Positions 9,301 through 16,438 of a stretch of DNA of 64,000 nt are shown piece after piece (positions within the stretch are counted from its first letter, which is position 1; each line of letters starts with the position of its first letter). A model generated the notes under the pieces. It did no database searches, had not been told where the DNA came from, and saw only the letters and a list, made by a program, of their open reading frames with translations. This DNA comes from Chloroflexota bacterium (GTDB taxonomy: Bacteria; Chloroflexota; Anaerolineae; Anaerolineales; Villigracilaceae): assembly GCA_019873655.1 (NCBI GenBank), contig JAIOAU010000008.1, forward strand, positions 1 to 64,000, read 5' to 3'. The position numbers and the translations under genes were made by a program.

Positions 9301-10225
9301 AGCGCCGCCTCGCCCCCTCCTCGCACAGTAGCCGCAGATACGTCTCGGCGGTATGACCGGCCGGCACGTCGAACTGGGGCAGGCGGTAATCGTCCACGTC
9401 CAGCGAGAGGTTGCACCGCTCGGCCACCGCCAGGGTGTTGGTCACCGCCTCGGGAATCTCGGCGAACAGGGCGGCCATCTCCGCGGGCGAGCGCAGGTAA
9501 TAGGTGGGATCCTCATAGCGCATCCGGTCGGTGTCGGAGAGCAGTTTGCCGGTCTGGATGGCGAGCAGGATGTCCTGCAAGCGGGCGTCTTCCGGGTTGA
9601 TGTAATGGACGTCGTTCGTCGCCAGATAGCGGGCCTGGTAACGGCGGCCCAATTCCAGCAATCCTTTGTTGACCGCTTCCAGGTCGGGGATGTCGTGCTG
9701 TTGGAGTTCGATGAAAAAGCGGTCGGGGCCAAAGACTTCGTAGTACCAATCGAGGGCCTGGCGCGCCAGGTCGGGCTGACTCTGCTTGAGGAAACGCGGC
9801 ACCTCGGCCGACATGCATCCGGAGGTGCAAATCAGCCCTTCGGCGTGAGCGGCCAGGAATTCTTTGTCGATGCGCGGGTAGTAATAATAGCCCTCCAGTT
9901 GCGCCGCCGAGGCAATCTGCAACAGGTTGCGATAGCCGGTCTGATTCTCGGCCAGCAACAACAGATGGGTGGATTTCTTGTCCTCCTGCGGATCGCGCTC
10001 CTTCATCGTCCGCGCCGCCAGATACGCTTCGACGCCGATGATCGGCTTGATTCCCGCCTCGCGGGCCGCGTGGTAGAACTCGATGACGCCGAACATCGTC
10101 CCGTGGTCGGTGATGGCCAGGGCCGGCATATTCATCTCGCGGGCGCGTTCGACCAGCCGCTTGACATTCGAGAAGCCATCCAGCAGGGAATAGGTGGTGT
10201 GAACGTGAAGGTGGACGAAGGACAT
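6383..10225 (-). CDS. dnaE: DNA polymerase III alpha subunit
   Basis: 1280 residues. The PHP domain opens the protein (FVHLHVHTTYSLLDG) with further His/Asp ligands (ITDHGTM). The palm domain carries PDIDLDF with the catalytic aspartates, followed by helix-hairpin-helix and OB domains (VRLAGMVTSIRPHQTKTG near 1000). The tail beyond about 1100 is Pro/Arg-rich and ends GAENIRIEPILYQ. This is the replicative polymerase core. ATG at 10225 gives the usual MSFVHLHVHT start. Its final 41 bp are duplicated on the other side of the mntA-hepT pair. Confidence 0.97.
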   Translation of the reverse strand: MSFVHLHVHTTYSLLDGFSNVKRLVERAREMNMPALAITDHGTMFGVIEFYHAAREAGIKPIIGVEAYLAARTMKERDPQEDKKSTHLLLLAENQTGYRNLLQIASAAQLEGYYYYPRIDKEFLAAHAEGLICTSGCMSAEVPRFLKQSQPDLARQALDWYYEVFGPDRFFIELQQHDIPDLEAVNKGLLELGRRYQARYLATNDVHYINPEDARLQDILLAIQTGKLLSDTDRMRYEDPTYYLRSPAEMAALFAEIPEAVTNTLAVAERCNLSLDVDDYRLPQFDVPAGHTAETYLRLLCEEGARRRYGERADSPEVRQRLDYELGVIHTMGFDAYFLIVWDLCRHARERGIWYNARGSAAGSIVAYVLDITLVDPLQHGLLFERFLNPGRVSMPDIDLDFRDDRRAEMLEYAVQKYGQERVAQIITFGTLGARAALRDVGRVMDIPLSEVDRVAKLVPNIPGKPITLREALEQVPDLKAAYESADHLRELIDTAAQMEGVVRSAGTHAAGVVISDRPLIEYLPLHRPTSGSEDSPVKIVTQFEMGILEKLKMLKVDFLGLATLTVMARACDLIRQRHGVDYHLGNIPTDDPATYEFLGQGNTAGVFQLEGSGMTKWLVQMKPRSLENVIAMVALFRPGPMEFIPDYISRMHGEAEVEYRHPAMEAIFKDTYGIPIYQEQIMRAAVELAGYSPSESDDLRKAISKKKKEDIERHREKFVKGAIAQGIPPATAEAIFADWEEFARYGFNKSHAADYGVIAVQTAFLKCHYPLEYMTALLTVSKNETEKVAFYVNDARNLGLKVLPPDVNASEWDFVIEEQEGQPAIRFGLGAVKNVGLGPVELIVNARREGGPFKDLNDFAARVDLRAAGKRALESLIKVGALDAFGSRAAMLDALDRIVAVSSSYFRAAQAGQLSLFGGTTGVRETIHLPAVPEADRREMLNWERELVGLYLSEHPLTPYLNDLRRVVTHDSSTLSEARHEEPVRLAGMVTSIRPHQTKTGKMMAWVVLEDLTGVVELVVFPRVWEKFQFVLEIGGIIIAEGKVDAQSSPPKVLVDNFRTQIKLTEPAQIALQPIRDEPPAPPRPAGRRAAEARPAYRRPPADSPSNEDVEWPDDMPPPPENPPEWETFTPAARPVFPVPDLQVHAPDLPGDEESSPENGERLTGVGQPSAVGREPAAARLRPAGPLPSRSDDRTPQMITVILRPSGDSQRDVRRISRLHGTFISFPGRDRFQFHIFEDGKGHLIDFPNDTTRLCPELLEKIQAAVGAENIRIEPILYQ
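6390..6430. repeat. Right copy of the dnaE 3'-end direct repeat
   Basis: The functional copy, inside the dnaE coding end. Its partner is at 5671-5711; the two enclose mntA-hepT. Confidence 0.85.
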
Positions 10226-10235
10226 GGGGAGGGTA

Positions 10236-10270
10236 TTCAGTGTTCAGTATTCAGTGTTCAGTGTTCAGTG
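10236..10270. repeat. Heptad repeat (TTCAGTG)x5 in the dnaE leader
   Basis: Five consecutive 7-mers TTCAGTG/TTCAGTA, between the dnaE -10 box and its start codon. Part of the window-wide period-7 pattern. Confidence 0.85.
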
Positions 10271-10309
10271 TTCGGGCGTCGGGCGCGGGCAACCAATCAA
10301 AGCAATGCG

Positions 10310-10315
10310 ATTATA
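10310..10315 (-). promoter_or_regulatory. -10 box for dnaE
   Basis: Minus-strand TATAAT 84 nt before the dnaE ATG; -35 weak. Confidence 0.4.
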
Positions 10316-10449
10316 GCACGTATGTTTGGCTTAAATTTTCGTCCTCATTTCTTACACAAATCCTACCTGAAATTGTCATATTTCTAACACCCCGCCGGTA
10401 AGATAGGGGCAATTCAATGATCGGTTCCACTCATAAAGGAGAGCAAAAA

Positions 10450-10848
10450 ATGACGTACTTCATTGCCCCTTACCCGTATCGCATGGCTCGCCGCATGGCG
10501 CGCCTGGCCGCCGATTGCACCCCTGCTTCTGGTTTTACCCTGGCCGTCAACGTGCGCGAGGACGAAGACGCCTTCACGCTCAGCGCCCTGGTTCCGGGCC
10601 TGAAGGCCGAGGACTTGAACATTCAAATCCTCGAGAATCTGGTCACCATCGAGGGCGAGTTCAAGCAGGATGAGAACGAGTACCTGCTGCGCGAGTTGCC
10701 GCACGGCCCCTTCCGCCGCACCCTGCGCTTTTCGACCCCCATTCAGGCCGACCAGGCCGAAGCCCGCATCCGCGACGGCGTCCTGACCTTGCGGCTGCCC
10801 AAGGCCGAATCGGCGCGCCCCAAGAGCATCAAAATCAACGCCAAATAA
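10450..10848 (+). CDS. Small heat-shock protein, Hsp20/alpha-crystallin family
   Basis: 132 residues from the ATG at 10450, which follows an AAAGGAG site by 6 nt. The alpha-crystallin domain covers about residues 25-120: VNVREDEDAFTLSALVPGLKAEDLNI, then the DGVLTLRLPK strand (A-x-x-x-n-G-V-L type) and a C-terminal KSIKINAK. Such proteins are ATP-independent holdases. Unusually short N-terminal arm. A second Hsp20 is at 50022. Single-gene unit ended by the hairpin at 10883. Confidence 0.92.
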   Translation: MTYFIAPYPYRMARRMARLAADCTPASGFTLAVNVREDEDAFTLSALVPGLKAEDLNIQILENLVTIEGEFKQDENEYLLRELPHGPFRRTLRFSTPIQADQAEARIRDGVLTLRLPKAESARPKSIKINAK

Positions 10849-10882
10849 ACGTTTCGCCGGTCCATTCTTCCTCCTTCTCAGC

Positions 10883-10913
10883 AAGCGCCTCGGTCGCCTC
10901 GACCGGGGCGCTT
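10883..10913 (+). terminator. Hairpin after hsp20
   Basis: 14-bp stem (AAGCGCCTCGGTCG and complement, one G-T pair) with a 3-nt loop, 34 nt after the stop. No T-run, so termination is likely but not certain. Confidence 0.55.
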
Positions 10914-11024
10914 CGCGCAATATCAGGGTAAAATCGGGGGACAGCCTGGAGTATCCGCGGCGACCCGCCGCTCTGCCCGGCTGCTGATCATCAGTCATTC
11001 TTACTTCTTTCGAGGAGAACTCTC

Positions 11025-12041
11025 GTGCGCATCAGACTCGTTTTCTTGCTGACGGTATTCCTCTTGCTGGCCGGCTGCAGCGGGCCGACCGAGACCGCCC
11101 CCGCCGCCGCGCCGACCGAGACGCCCGTCTCGGCCCCCTCTCCGACGGCGACCCCGGCCGCGCCCCTGACCATCCTGGTCATGCCCGCCGACCTGCCCCG
11201 CGAACAGTACGACGCCTACCAGGCGCTCATCTACGACCTGGCGCAGGCCAACGGCATGCGCTTCCAGGTGCGAAACACGCTCACGCCGGAGGAAGCGCGC
11301 CTGGAAGGCCCGGCCCTCAAAGTAGTCATCGTCTTTCCGCCCGACCCCGGCCTGACCGAACTGGCCGCCGCCGCGCCCCAGGCGCAGTTCCTGGCCGTCG
11401 GCATCCCCGGCGTGACTGCCGGCGGCAACATCTCCACCATCGGCATCGAAGTCCCCATCGACAAGCAGGCCTTCCTGGCTGGCTACACCGCCGCCATGCT
11501 CGCCGATGATTACCGCGTCGGGATGATCACCCTGCGGGACGATCCCCGCGGGGAAATCGCCGTCCGGGCCTTCGAGAACGGCTATCGCTTCTACTGCGGC
11601 CTGTGCACTCAACAATTCCCACCCTGGTACGACTACCCAATCGTCATCCGTATTCCCCCAGACGAACGCGTCGAATATTACCCCGCCTATGGCGAAGCCA
11701 TCCTCGATTTCCTGGTCGAGGTGACCTACGTCTACCCGCCTGTCGCCACGCCCGAGATGCTAGACCGGATGGCCACCTACAACATGCTTTTGATCAGCGA
11801 ACGGATGCCGTTTCCGGGCCTCCAACCCAATTGGGTGATGGGCATCGAGGCCCGCCCCGCCGACGCCCTCTCGGCCGCTTTCCCTGCCCTGCTGACCGGT
11901 CAGGGTGGACAGGAATTCCCCACCCCCCTGGCGCTGACCGACGTCAACCCAGAGATTCTCACCGAGGGCAAGCAGCGGCTGGTCCAGCAGGTTTTGGACG
12001 ACCTGCAAGCCGGATACATTTCGACCGGCATCGCTCCATAA
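11025..12041 (+). CDS. BMP-family (PnrA/Med-like) substrate-binding lipoprotein
   Basis: 338 residues from the GTG at 11025 (GAGGAGAAC upstream). Lipoprotein signal: short basic start, hydrophobic helix, LLLAGCSG lipobox with Cys at about 18, then a Thr/Pro/Ala-rich linker to residue 45. The rest resembles the basic membrane protein family of periplasmic binding proteins (AFLAGYTAAMLADDYRVGMI segment near 155). BMP proteins bind nucleosides in ABC uptake systems, but no transporter genes are next to it, so ligand and partner are unknown. Confidence 0.75.
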   Translation: MRIRLVFLLTVFLLLAGCSGPTETAPAAAPTETPVSAPSPTATPAAPLTILVMPADLPREQYDAYQALIYDLAQANGMRFQVRNTLTPEEARLEGPALKVVIVFPPDPGLTELAAAAPQAQFLAVGIPGVTAGGNISTIGIEVPIDKQAFLAGYTAAMLADDYRVGMITLRDDPRGEIAVRAFENGYRFYCGLCTQQFPPWYDYPIVIRIPPDERVEYYPAYGEAILDFLVEVTYVYPPVATPEMLDRMATYNMLLISERMPFPGLQPNWVMGIEARPADALSAAFPALLTGQGGQEFPTPLALTDVNPEILTEGKQRLVQQVLDDLQAGYISTGIAP

Positions 12042-12073
12042 GAGAAGCCGGTGAACTGATCGAAGCGAGGAAG

Positions 12074-12121
12074 CGCATCGAATCTCACGAATGTCTCGCA
12101 AAATTCGCGTCATTCGATGCG
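12074..12121. repeat. Dispersed GCATCGAAT...ATTCGATGC repeat, copy 1
   Basis: Terminal 10-bp inverted repeats CGCATCGAAT and ATTCGATGCG, 48 bp overall, with an internal AATTCGCGTC. Related copies are at 22742-22799 and 52997-53053. Confidence 0.7.
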
Positions 12122-12235
12122 AATGAACAGCACATCGAAAGTCTGAATCGCTTCTTGGCGAATTTGGATCATGTCTTGGCTTCTTCGCGCCTTGAAAGTG
12201 ATGAAGAACAGAGTCTAATGTGCAACTGGACGCAT

Positions 12236-12264
12236 TTGACAGCCCGCTTTGCCTGTGATAAACT
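12236..12264 (+). promoter_or_regulatory. Promoter of the methionine operon
   Basis: TTGACA (12236-12241), 17-nt spacer, TAAACT (12259-12264). Predicted start near 12271, 22 nt before the SAM-I aptamer. Confidence 0.8.
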
Positions 12265-12292
12265 CACGCCCAACTCTTCAGAATACACCCCA

Positions 12293-12410
12293 CTCATCCA
12301 GAGAGGCGGAGGGACCGGCCCGATGAAGCCTCGGCAACCCCATGAGCGCGTGGAAGGTGCCAAATCCGGCAGGCGGAATGCCCATCCGGGCATCCACACT
12401 GGAAGATGAG
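12293..12410 (+). promoter_or_regulatory. SAM-I (S-box) riboswitch
   Basis: P1 is formed by CTCATC (12293-12298) and GATGAG (12405-12410). Between them are the S-box signatures AGAGGCGGAGGGA, GGCCCGATGAAGCC, CGGCAACC and the GGTGCCAAATCC segment. SAM binding should favour the terminator at 12428. It controls the MetH core and probably the genes to 18298. Confidence 0.93.
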
Positions 12411-12427
12411 GACAGACCCTTTGCGCT

Positions 12428-12455
12428 GCCTCTCCATTCCAGAGAGGCGTTTTCG
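12428..12455 (+). terminator. Terminator of the SAM-I expression platform
   Basis: GCCTCTC (12428-12434), 7-nt loop, GAGAGGC (12442-12448), then GTTTTCGTT. Confidence 0.75.
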
Positions 12456-12487
12456 TTGCTGGAAAAATGCCAGAAGAGGAGAAAACC

Positions 12488-15160
12488 ATGTCCCGAAAAT
12501 ACACCAACCGCCGCTATCTCGACGCCCTCCAGGAACGCGTCCTCATCTATGACGGCGCGATGGGCACCAGCCTGCAGAAACAAAACCTGACCGCCGAACA
12601 TTTCGGAGGCGAACAGTACAACGGCTGCAACGATTACCTGGTCATCACCTATCCCCAGGCCGTCGAAACCGTCCACCGCTCCTTCCTCGAGGTCGGCGTG
12701 GACGTGATCGAGACCGACACCTTCCGCGCCAACCGCCTGACCCTCAACGAATACGGCCTGGCTGACCGCGTCCTCGACATCAACCGCGCCGCCGCCGCCC
12801 TCGCCCGCCGCCTGGCCGATGAGTACGCCGAAAAGACCGGCCAACCGCGCTTCGTTGCCGGTTCGATCGGCCCCTCCGGCAAACTGCCCTCCGCCGAAGA
12901 CCCCGAAATGTCGAACATCTCTTTCGACGAACTGGCCGACGTCTTCCGCGAGCAGGCCGTCGGTCTGATTCAGGGCGGCGTGGACGTGCTGCTCATCGAA
13001 ACCTCGCAGGACATCCTCGAGGTCAAGGCCGCCATCGTCGGCGTCCAGAAAGCCTTCGCCGAGACCGGCGTCTGGCTGCCGCTCCAGGTCCAGGTCACGC
13101 TCGACACGACCGGCCGCATGCTGCTCGGCACCGACATCGCCGCCGCCCTGGCCATCCTCGAAGACCTGCCCATCGACGTCATCGGCCTGAACTGCTCCAC
13201 CGGCCCCGACCTGATGCGCGACCCCATCCGCTACCTCGGCGAGCATGCCACCCTGCCGGTCTCCTGCATCCCCAACGCCGGCCTGCCGCTCAACGTGGAC
13301 GGCGTGGCCGTTTATCCACTCGAACCGCAGCCCTTCGCCGAGACCCTGGCCGAGTTCGTCGAGAAGAACCATATCAGCGTGGTCGGCGGCTGCTGCGGGA
13401 CGACGCCCGACCACCTCAAAGCCCTGGTCGAGCGAATTGGACGGCGGCCGCGTCCGCCCCGCCCCATACTCTCGACCCCGCGCCTGGCCTCCGCCACCCA
13501 GGCCGTCCCCCTCATCCAGGACCCGCCGCCCTTCCTGATCGGCGAGCGCTGCAACGCCCAGGGCAGCAAGAAATTCAAGGAACTCCTCCTGGCCGAGGAC
13601 TACGACGCCATCCTCGAAATCGCCCGCAGCCAGGTGGCCTTCGGCGCCCACGCCCTGGACATTTCCACCGCCGTCACCGAGCGCCCCGACGAAGACCAGT
13701 TGATGCGCAAGGTGGTCAAGAAACTGGCCGCCGGAGTCGAGGTCCCGCTGGTCATCGACACGACCGAACCGGCCGTCCTCGAGGTCGCCCTCAAGACCGC
13801 CCCGGGGCGCTGTCTCATCAATTCCACCCACCTCGAAGGCGGGCGCGCCAAGGCCGACCGCGTCTTCGCCCTGGCCAAGGAACTCAACGCCGCCGTCATC
13901 GTCCTGACCATCGACGAGCAGGGCATGGCCAAGACGGCCGAACGCAAACTGGAGGTCGCCAAACGCATCTATGACATCGCCGTCAACGAGCACGGCCTGC
14001 GCCCCGACGCCCTGCTCTTCGACGCCCTGACCTTCACCCTCGCCACCGGCGACCCCGAATACGCCGACTCGGCCATCCAGACCCTGGAGGGCATCCGCCT
14101 CATCAAGAAGGAACTGCCCGGCGTGCTTTGCTCGCTGGGAGTCAGCAACCTGTCCTTTGGCCTCGCGCCGAACGCCCGGCCGGTGCTGAACTCGGTCATG
14201 CTCTATCACGCCGTCCAGGCCGGCCTGGACGCGGCCATCGTCAACCCGCAGCACATCACCCCCTACGCCGACATCCCGGCCGAGGCGCGCCAACTGGCCG
14301 AGGATCTGATCTTCAACCGCCGCCCCGACGCCCTGCAACGGTACATCGCCTACTTCGAGGCCGCCAAAGCCCAGGCCGCCGCCGAGACCGCCCCGGCCGA
14401 CCCCACCGCCGGCATGGACGCCGCCGCCCGCCTGCACTGGCGCATCCTGCACCGCCACAAGGACGGCGTCGAGGCCGACATTGACGAACTCATCGCCGCC
14501 GCCAGCGGTTCGAAGCACGAGGCCGCCGTGGCCGTCCTCAACAACATCCTCCTGCCGGCCATGAAGGAGGTCGGCGACAAATTCGGCGCCGGCGAGTTGA
14601 TTCTGCCCTTCGTCCTGCAATCGGCCGAGGTGATGAAGAAAGCCGTCGCCCACCTGGAAAATTATCTTGAGAAGAAAGAGGGCGTCAGCAAGGGGACGGT
14701 CGTGCTGGCCACCGTCTACGGCGACGTGCACGACATCGGCAAGAATCTGGTCAAGACCATCCTGGCCAACAACGGCTACACCGTCATCGATTTGGGCAAG
14801 CAGGTGCCGGCCGAGACCATCATCGCCAAGGCCGTCGAGAGCCAGGCCACCGCGGTCGGGTTGAGCGCCCTGCTGGTCAGCACCTCTAAGCAAATGCCGC
14901 TGATCGTCAACGAGATGCACCGCCGAAAATTGCACTTCCCGGTGCTGATCGGCGGCGCGGCCATCAACCGCCGCTTCGGACGCCGCATCCTGTTCACCGA
15001 GGACGGCTCGCCCTACATGCCGGGCGTCTTCTACTGCAAGGACGCTTTCGAGGGCCTGGAAACCATGGACACCCTGATCGACCCCCAGGCGCGCGAGGAA
15101 CTGCTCGACCGCATCCACCGCGAGGCGGAGATGGAAAAGGCGCAAAGCGCCGGCGGATAA
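12488..15160 (+). CDS. metH: Cobalamin-dependent methionine synthase, core without reactivation domain
   Basis: 890 residues from the ATG at 12488 (GAGGAG 8 nt upstream; an in-frame ATG at 12467 lacks a site). Domain order: homocysteine-binding (1 to about 310; Zn-type NCSTGP and GGCCGTTPDH), pterin-binding (about 335-590), then cap and B12-binding domains (about 650-890) with D746-x-H748-x-x-G751, the lower axial His motif. It transfers methyl from methyl-THF to homocysteine through cobalamin. The C-terminal AdoMet reactivation domain is absent, but is encoded separately 75 nt downstream. Expression is under the SAM-I riboswitch. Confidence 0.95.
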   Translation: MSRKYTNRRYLDALQERVLIYDGAMGTSLQKQNLTAEHFGGEQYNGCNDYLVITYPQAVETVHRSFLEVGVDVIETDTFRANRLTLNEYGLADRVLDINRAAAALARRLADEYAEKTGQPRFVAGSIGPSGKLPSAEDPEMSNISFDELADVFREQAVGLIQGGVDVLLIETSQDILEVKAAIVGVQKAFAETGVWLPLQVQVTLDTTGRMLLGTDIAAALAILEDLPIDVIGLNCSTGPDLMRDPIRYLGEHATLPVSCIPNAGLPLNVDGVAVYPLEPQPFAETLAEFVEKNHISVVGGCCGTTPDHLKALVERIGRRPRPPRPILSTPRLASATQAVPLIQDPPPFLIGERCNAQGSKKFKELLLAEDYDAILEIARSQVAFGAHALDISTAVTERPDEDQLMRKVVKKLAAGVEVPLVIDTTEPAVLEVALKTAPGRCLINSTHLEGGRAKADRVFALAKELNAAVIVLTIDEQGMAKTAERKLEVAKRIYDIAVNEHGLRPDALLFDALTFTLATGDPEYADSAIQTLEGIRLIKKELPGVLCSLGVSNLSFGLAPNARPVLNSVMLYHAVQAGLDAAIVNPQHITPYADIPAEARQLAEDLIFNRRPDALQRYIAYFEAAKAQAAAETAPADPTAGMDAAARLHWRILHRHKDGVEADIDELIAAASGSKHEAAVAVLNNILLPAMKEVGDKFGAGELILPFVLQSAEVMKKAVAHLENYLEKKEGVSKGTVVLATVYGDVHDIGKNLVKTILANNGYTVIDLGKQVPAETIIAKAVESQATAVGLSALLVSTSKQMPLIVNEMHRRKLHFPVLIGGAAINRRFGRRILFTEDGSPYMPGVFYCKDAFEGLETMDTLIDPQAREELLDRIHREAEMEKAQSAGG

Positions 15161-15235
15161 AGCACAACGTACAAAGGCCGCAAAAGAATTTGTGAATGTC
15201 GCGCTTGGCCTCCTTTTACTGTTATCGGACACGTT

Positions 15236-16048
15236 ATGAACCCTGAACCGCTTCCTCTCCCCGCCAGACTCGGCCCGCGGGTGGTCAAGTCCATGCCGCT
15301 CGAGATGGTCTTCCTGTGCCTGTTCAAGAACGAACTCTTCCGCCTCTCGTGGGGCGCCAAGAACGCCCACGGCGAGGAATGGACCCGCCTGCAGGCCGAA
15401 TTCGAAGCCCGCCTGGCGCGCATGCAGAAAGAAGCCCTCAAAGAAGGCTGGCTCAAACCCCAGGGCGTCTACGGCTACTGGCCCTGCAACTCGGACGGCG
15501 ACGACCTGATCATCTACGATCCCCAATCCGTTTCGTCCGAGAATCCGCGACCGAGGCCGTTGACGACCTTCACCTTCCCGCGCCAGCCCGACGGCGACCG
15601 CCTCTGCCTGGCCGATTACTTCGCCCCGGTCGATTCCGGCCAGCTCGACGTGGTCGCCTTCCAGGTCGTGACCGTCGGCCAGGAGGCCACCGAACGCTTC
15701 GAGCGGCTGGAGGCGGCGGGCGAGTACGCCGAGATGTACTACGTCCACGGCCTGGCCGTCCAGACCGCCGAGGCGGCCGCCGAGTACCTCCATCGCCACA
15801 TCCGCCGCGAACTCGGCTTGGCCCCCGACCAGGGCAAACGTTACTCCTGGGGCTATCCGGCCATCCCTGACCTGGCCGACCATCGCAAAGTCTTCGACCT
15901 GCTGCCCGCCGAAACCGAACTGGGCATGTCGCTGACCGCCGCCTATCAACTCGTGCCCGAGCAGTCCACCGCTGCCATCATCGTCCATCACAGCCAGGCG
16001 CGTTACTTCAACATCGGCGGCAGCCGGGTCGATCAGTTAACCAGGTAA
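15236..16048 (+). CDS. Stand-alone MetH reactivation (AdoMet-binding) domain
   Basis: 270 residues matching the C-terminal activation domain of MetH: YGYWPCNSDGDDLIIY, FPRQPDGDRLCLADYF, DVVAFQVVTVG, and RYSWGYPAIPDLADHRKVFD with the R-x-S-x-G-Y-x-A AdoMet/cobalamin motif. It would remethylate oxidised cobalamin on the MetH core encoded just upstream, using AdoMet and a reductant. In E. coli these are one chain of about 1230 residues. ATG at 15236; followed 3 nt later by panD. Confidence 0.93.
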   Translation: MNPEPLPLPARLGPRVVKSMPLEMVFLCLFKNELFRLSWGAKNAHGEEWTRLQAEFEARLARMQKEALKEGWLKPQGVYGYWPCNSDGDDLIIYDPQSVSSENPRPRPLTTFTFPRQPDGDRLCLADYFAPVDSGQLDVVAFQVVTVGQEATERFERLEAAGEYAEMYYVHGLAVQTAEAAAEYLHRHIRRELGLAPDQGKRYSWGYPAIPDLADHRKVFDLLPAETELGMSLTAAYQLVPEQSTAAIIVHHSQARYFNIGGSRVDQLTR

Positions 16049-16051
16049 AAA

Positions 16052-16411
16052 ATGACTTTTCGCACCCTCCTCAAATCCAAAATCCACCGCGCCGTCGTCA
16101 CCAGCGCCGACCTCAACTACGAGGGCAGCCTGACGGTGGACGCCGATCTGCTGGCCGCGGCCGGCCTGCGCGAGTTCGAACTGGTCCAGGTGGTCAACGT
16201 CGAGAACGGCGCCCGCCTGGATACCTACCTCATCGCCGGCGAACCCGGCTCGGGCGTGGTCCAGCCCAACGGGGCGGCCGCCCGCCTGGTCTATCCCGGC
16301 GACCACCTCATCATCATGGCCTTCGCCCAGGTGCCCGAACCCCTGCCCGCCGATTGGAAGCCCACCATCGTCCTGGTGGACGAGCACAATCGCGTCGTCG
16401 AAATCAAATAA
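16052..16411 (+). CDS. panD: Aspartate 1-decarboxylase (pyruvoyl enzyme)
   Basis: 119 residues, family length. MTFRTLLKSKIHRAVVTSADL is the typical start, and YEGSLTVD holds the Gly-Ser self-cleavage site that yields the pyruvoyl cofactor. It makes beta-alanine for pantothenate/CoA. Sits between the two MetH-related genes and the Hcy methyltransferase-MTHFR gene with 3- and 27-nt gaps, so it is probably on the SAM-regulated transcript. coaX follows further on; the other pan genes are not in the window. Confidence 0.95.
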   Translation: MTFRTLLKSKIHRAVVTSADLNYEGSLTVDADLLAAAGLREFELVQVVNVENGARLDTYLIAGEPGSGVVQPNGAAARLVYPGDHLIIMAFAQVPEPLPADWKPTIVLVDEHNRVVEIK

Positions 16412-16438
16412 ATTCCCCTCCTTCGCCAAAGGACAATC

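Noticed and set aside
10373-10404. TTGTCA ... TAAGAT as promoter of the first hsp20
   Set aside because: The spacer is 20 nt, too long for a standard promoter.
12278-15991. 1237-residue minus-strand open frame opposite metH
   Set aside because: Antisense shadow of clear MetH domains; covers the SAM riboswitch as well.
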